Assembly (NCBI GenBank): GCA_964591605.1
Contig: CAZQEN010000175.1
Span: 1-15,420, forward strand
Reading direction: 5' to 3'
Length of the DNA: 15,420 nt
Source: CAYLLT01 sp964591605
GTDB lineage: Bacteria > Planctomycetota > Phycisphaerae > UBA1845 > PWPN01
Shown here: piece after piece, positions 14,414 through 15,420 of the stretch
Position numbering within the stretch: the first letter of the stretch is position 1
How the letters are laid out: each line of letters begins with the position of its first letter
Translations under genes and position numbers: made by a program
The notes under the pieces: model-generated
What the model saw: only the letters and a program-made list of their open reading frames with translations
Told to the model about the DNA's origin: nothing
Databases searched by the model: none

Positions 14414-14740
14414 GGTGGGCAGAGCCCACCCTACACGAATCAGGTGGGCAGAGTTCACCCTACGCTCCCGTGTCGGATGGTGGGCGGAGCCCACCCTACA
14501 CGACCTCGTTGGTCTTCCCACGTTGGGAGGTGGGCAGAGCCCACCCTACACGAATCAGGTGGGCGGAGCCCACCCTACGCTCCCGTGTCGGATGGTGGGC
14601 GGAGCCCACCCTACACGACCTCGTTGGTCTTCCCACGTTGGGAGGTGGGCAGAGCCCACCCTACACGAATCAGGTGGGCGGAGTTCACCCTACGCTCCCA
14701 TGTCGGGAGGTGGGCGGAGCCCACCCTACGCGATTCGGGT
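14414..14740. repeat. 115-bp tandem repeat of hairpins (about 2.8 units)
   Basis: Units start at 14414, 14529 and 14644, exactly 115 bases apart. Each unit has three copies of the 17-base palindrome GGTGGGC-NGA-GCCCACC followed by CTACRC, at internal spacings of 29, 36 and 50 bases: palindromes at 14414, 14443, 14479, 14529, 14558, 14594, 14644, 14673 and 14709. The longest spacer holds a further TCCCA-CGT-TGGGA hairpin. The third unit ends after its third palindrome. Two copies (14443, 14673) carry a TT in place of CC in the right arm. It is REP/BIME-like and non-coding. Confidence 0.9.
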
Positions 14741-14849
14741 GAGGTTGCTCTCGCATCCACCGGCGAGACGGCGGTGCCACACCACACGGAGATTGTACGC
14801 GCAAGGGGGCGTGCGTACAGGCGGGCGCCGGGATGTGCGGCGGTGGAGG

Positions 14850-15332
14850 TCAGCCCTTGCCGTCGAGTTTGGCGTAGAGGTTGACCATTTCGATGGCGGT
14901 GAGGGCGAAGTCGGCCCCGTGGTTGCCCTGCTTGGCGCCGGCGCGGTTGATGGCCTGGTCGAGCGTGTGGGTGGTGAGGACGCCGAAGACGATGGGGACG
15001 CCGGTCTCCATCGAGGCCTGAGCGATGCCCTTGGCGGCCTCGCTGCATACGTGCTCGAAGTGGGTGGTTTCGCCGCGGATGACGCAGCCCAGGCAGATGA
15101 CCGCGTCGTATTTCCCGCCGGCGGCGCAGCGCTTGGCTGTCATCGGCAGCTCCCAGGAGCCGGGGACCCAGATGACGGTGATGTTCTTTCGTTCGCAGCC
15201 GTGGCGTTCCAGGGTGTCGACGGCGGCATCAAGCAGGCGCGAGGTGATGAACTCGTTGAAGCGGCTGACGATGATGGCGAAGCGGGCCTTTCGGACGACC
15301 AGGTCGCCGGTGATGGTCTGGATGTCGGGCAT
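14850..15332 (-). CDS. ribH: 6,7-dimethyl-8-ribityllumazine synthase
   Basis: A 160-residue enzyme joining 5-amino-6-ribitylaminouracil with 3,4-dihydroxy-2-butanone 4-phosphate, the penultimate step of riboflavin synthesis. Motifs in order: 'SRFN' (23-26), 'VPGSWELP' (56-63), 'CLGCVIRGETTHFEHV' (80-95, with His91 the likely general base), 'PIVFGVLTT' (113-121) and 'RAGAKQGNHG' (130-139). Length is typical of the family, whose members assemble as pentamers or 60-mer shells. GAGGAAT lies about eight bases before the ATG. The ribH-nusB gene order is widespread in bacteria, but here the two genes are pushed apart by nearly 500 bases of repeats. No FMN riboswitch fits in the short upstream sequence available. 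Confidence 0.96.
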   Translation of the reverse strand: MPDIQTITGDLVVRKARFAIIVSRFNEFITSRLLDAAVDTLERHGCERKNITVIWVPGSWELPMTAKRCAAGGKYDAVICLGCVIRGETTHFEHVCSEAAKGIAQASMETGVPIVFGVLTTHTLDQAINRAGAKQGNHGADFALTAIEMVNLYAKLDGKG

Positions 15333-15352
15333 GGTTGTGGATTCCTCGAGAA

Positions 15353-15420
15353 TCAGGCCAGGCGGGGCAGATCGGGCTGCGGCCGCATGGTGTTGCGGGC
15401 ATTGTACCAGAAGGAGGGTG
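15353..15420 (-). CDS. Possible C-terminus of an upstream gene, cut by the window edge
   Basis: From the right edge, one minus-strand frame is open for 65 bases to a TGA at 15353-15355 and reads PSFWYNARNTMRPQPDLPRLA. The composition looks protein-like, and the stop lies 20 bases before the ribH start, which would fit an operon. It is too short to identify. Alternatively, TACAAT at 15401-15406 (minus strand) could be a -10 box of a ribH promoter and this stretch non-coding. Confidence 0.3.
   Translation of the reverse strand, partial: PSFWYNARNTMRPQPDLPRLA

Larger units (their letters stand above)
14360..14849. other. Non-coding ribH-nusB spacer filled by hairpin repeats
   Basis: These 490 bases between ribH and nusB contain the single inverted palindrome at 14366-14382, the 115-bp tandem array from 14414, and about 100 further bases. 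In the latter, GTACGCGC (14795-14802) and GTGCGTAC (14811-14818) form a 7-of-8 inverted repeat, and a TACAAT hexamer on the minus strand (14792-14797) could be a -10 box for nusB. A promoter here would make sense given the distance from ribH, but no matching -35 was seen. Confidence 0.6.

Noticed and set aside
14414..14740. CRISPR array
   Set aside because: Repeat spacing alternates 29/36/50, the intervening sequences are the same in every unit, and no cas gene is present.
14444..14884. A 146-codon plus-strand frame (repeats of WAEPTL and SPPYT)
   Set aside because: It is produced entirely by the hairpin array. The 115-base period shifts frame every unit, and the palindrome has few stops in any frame.
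15333..15420. FMN riboswitch upstream of ribH
   Set aside because: Only 88 bases are available, with no recognisable RFN-element conserved blocks, and part of the stretch may be coding.

Overview
The window looks like chromosomal DNA of a GC-rich planctomycete, most likely of the Phycisphaerae. The evidence is combined: a secreted glycoside hydrolase with the planctomycete dockerin-like EF-hand tail, a membrane protein with the CxxC...CPECG zinc ribbon common in that phylum, an 'FTYQGKA'-type secreted repeat protein, a DUF1223 thioredoxin-fold protein, Uma2, and many short intergenic repeats. This placement is inference from protein families, not from a phylogenetic marker.

Layout. 1-235: right end of an interspersed repeat, then a leader with possible promoter elements. 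236-3278 (+): two secreted proteins spaced 34 bp apart, a long tail-fibre-like repeat protein and a degenerate M23 peptidase-like protein with a C-terminal coathanger-type domain. 3284-7369 (-): five genes, read right to left as two PilZ proteins (4-bp overlap), a Uma2 nuclease, an O6-alkylguanine-DNA alkyltransferase and a 6-phosphofructokinase. 7370-7747: a divergent control region. 7748-8410 (+): a helical protein of unknown function. 8447-9289 (-): a DUF1223 protein. 9578-11584 (+): a modular secreted glycoside hydrolase behind a perfect TATAAT box. 11854-12501 (-): a zinc-ribbon membrane protein. 12502-12897: a palindromic repeat element and the ftsY terminator. 12898-15332 (-): ribH, nusB and ftsY, read right to left, probably preceded at the window edge by the C-terminus of another gene.

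How the genes fit together. The ribH-nusB-ftsY group is housekeeping: riboflavin synthesis, transcription antitermination and SRP-dependent membrane targeting. The two PilZ proteins both keep the c-di-GMP-binding residues and are probably translationally coupled. The secreted hydrolase and the fibre/M23 pair are extracellular accessory functions.

The most unusual DNA is the set of non-coding repeats. A 115-bp tandem array of GGTGGGC/GCCCACC hairpins (about 2.8 units) lies between ribH and nusB. A 143-bp element with 25-bp inverted ends lies upstream of ftsY's terminator, and its right end recurs at window position 1. Three or four heptamer or nonamer mini-tandems sit at gene borders. No CRISPR, prophage, rRNA, tRNA or transposase gene was seen, and no clear previously undescribed multi-gene system. 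The repeats, the fibre/M23 pair and the 220-residue unknown protein are the best leads.
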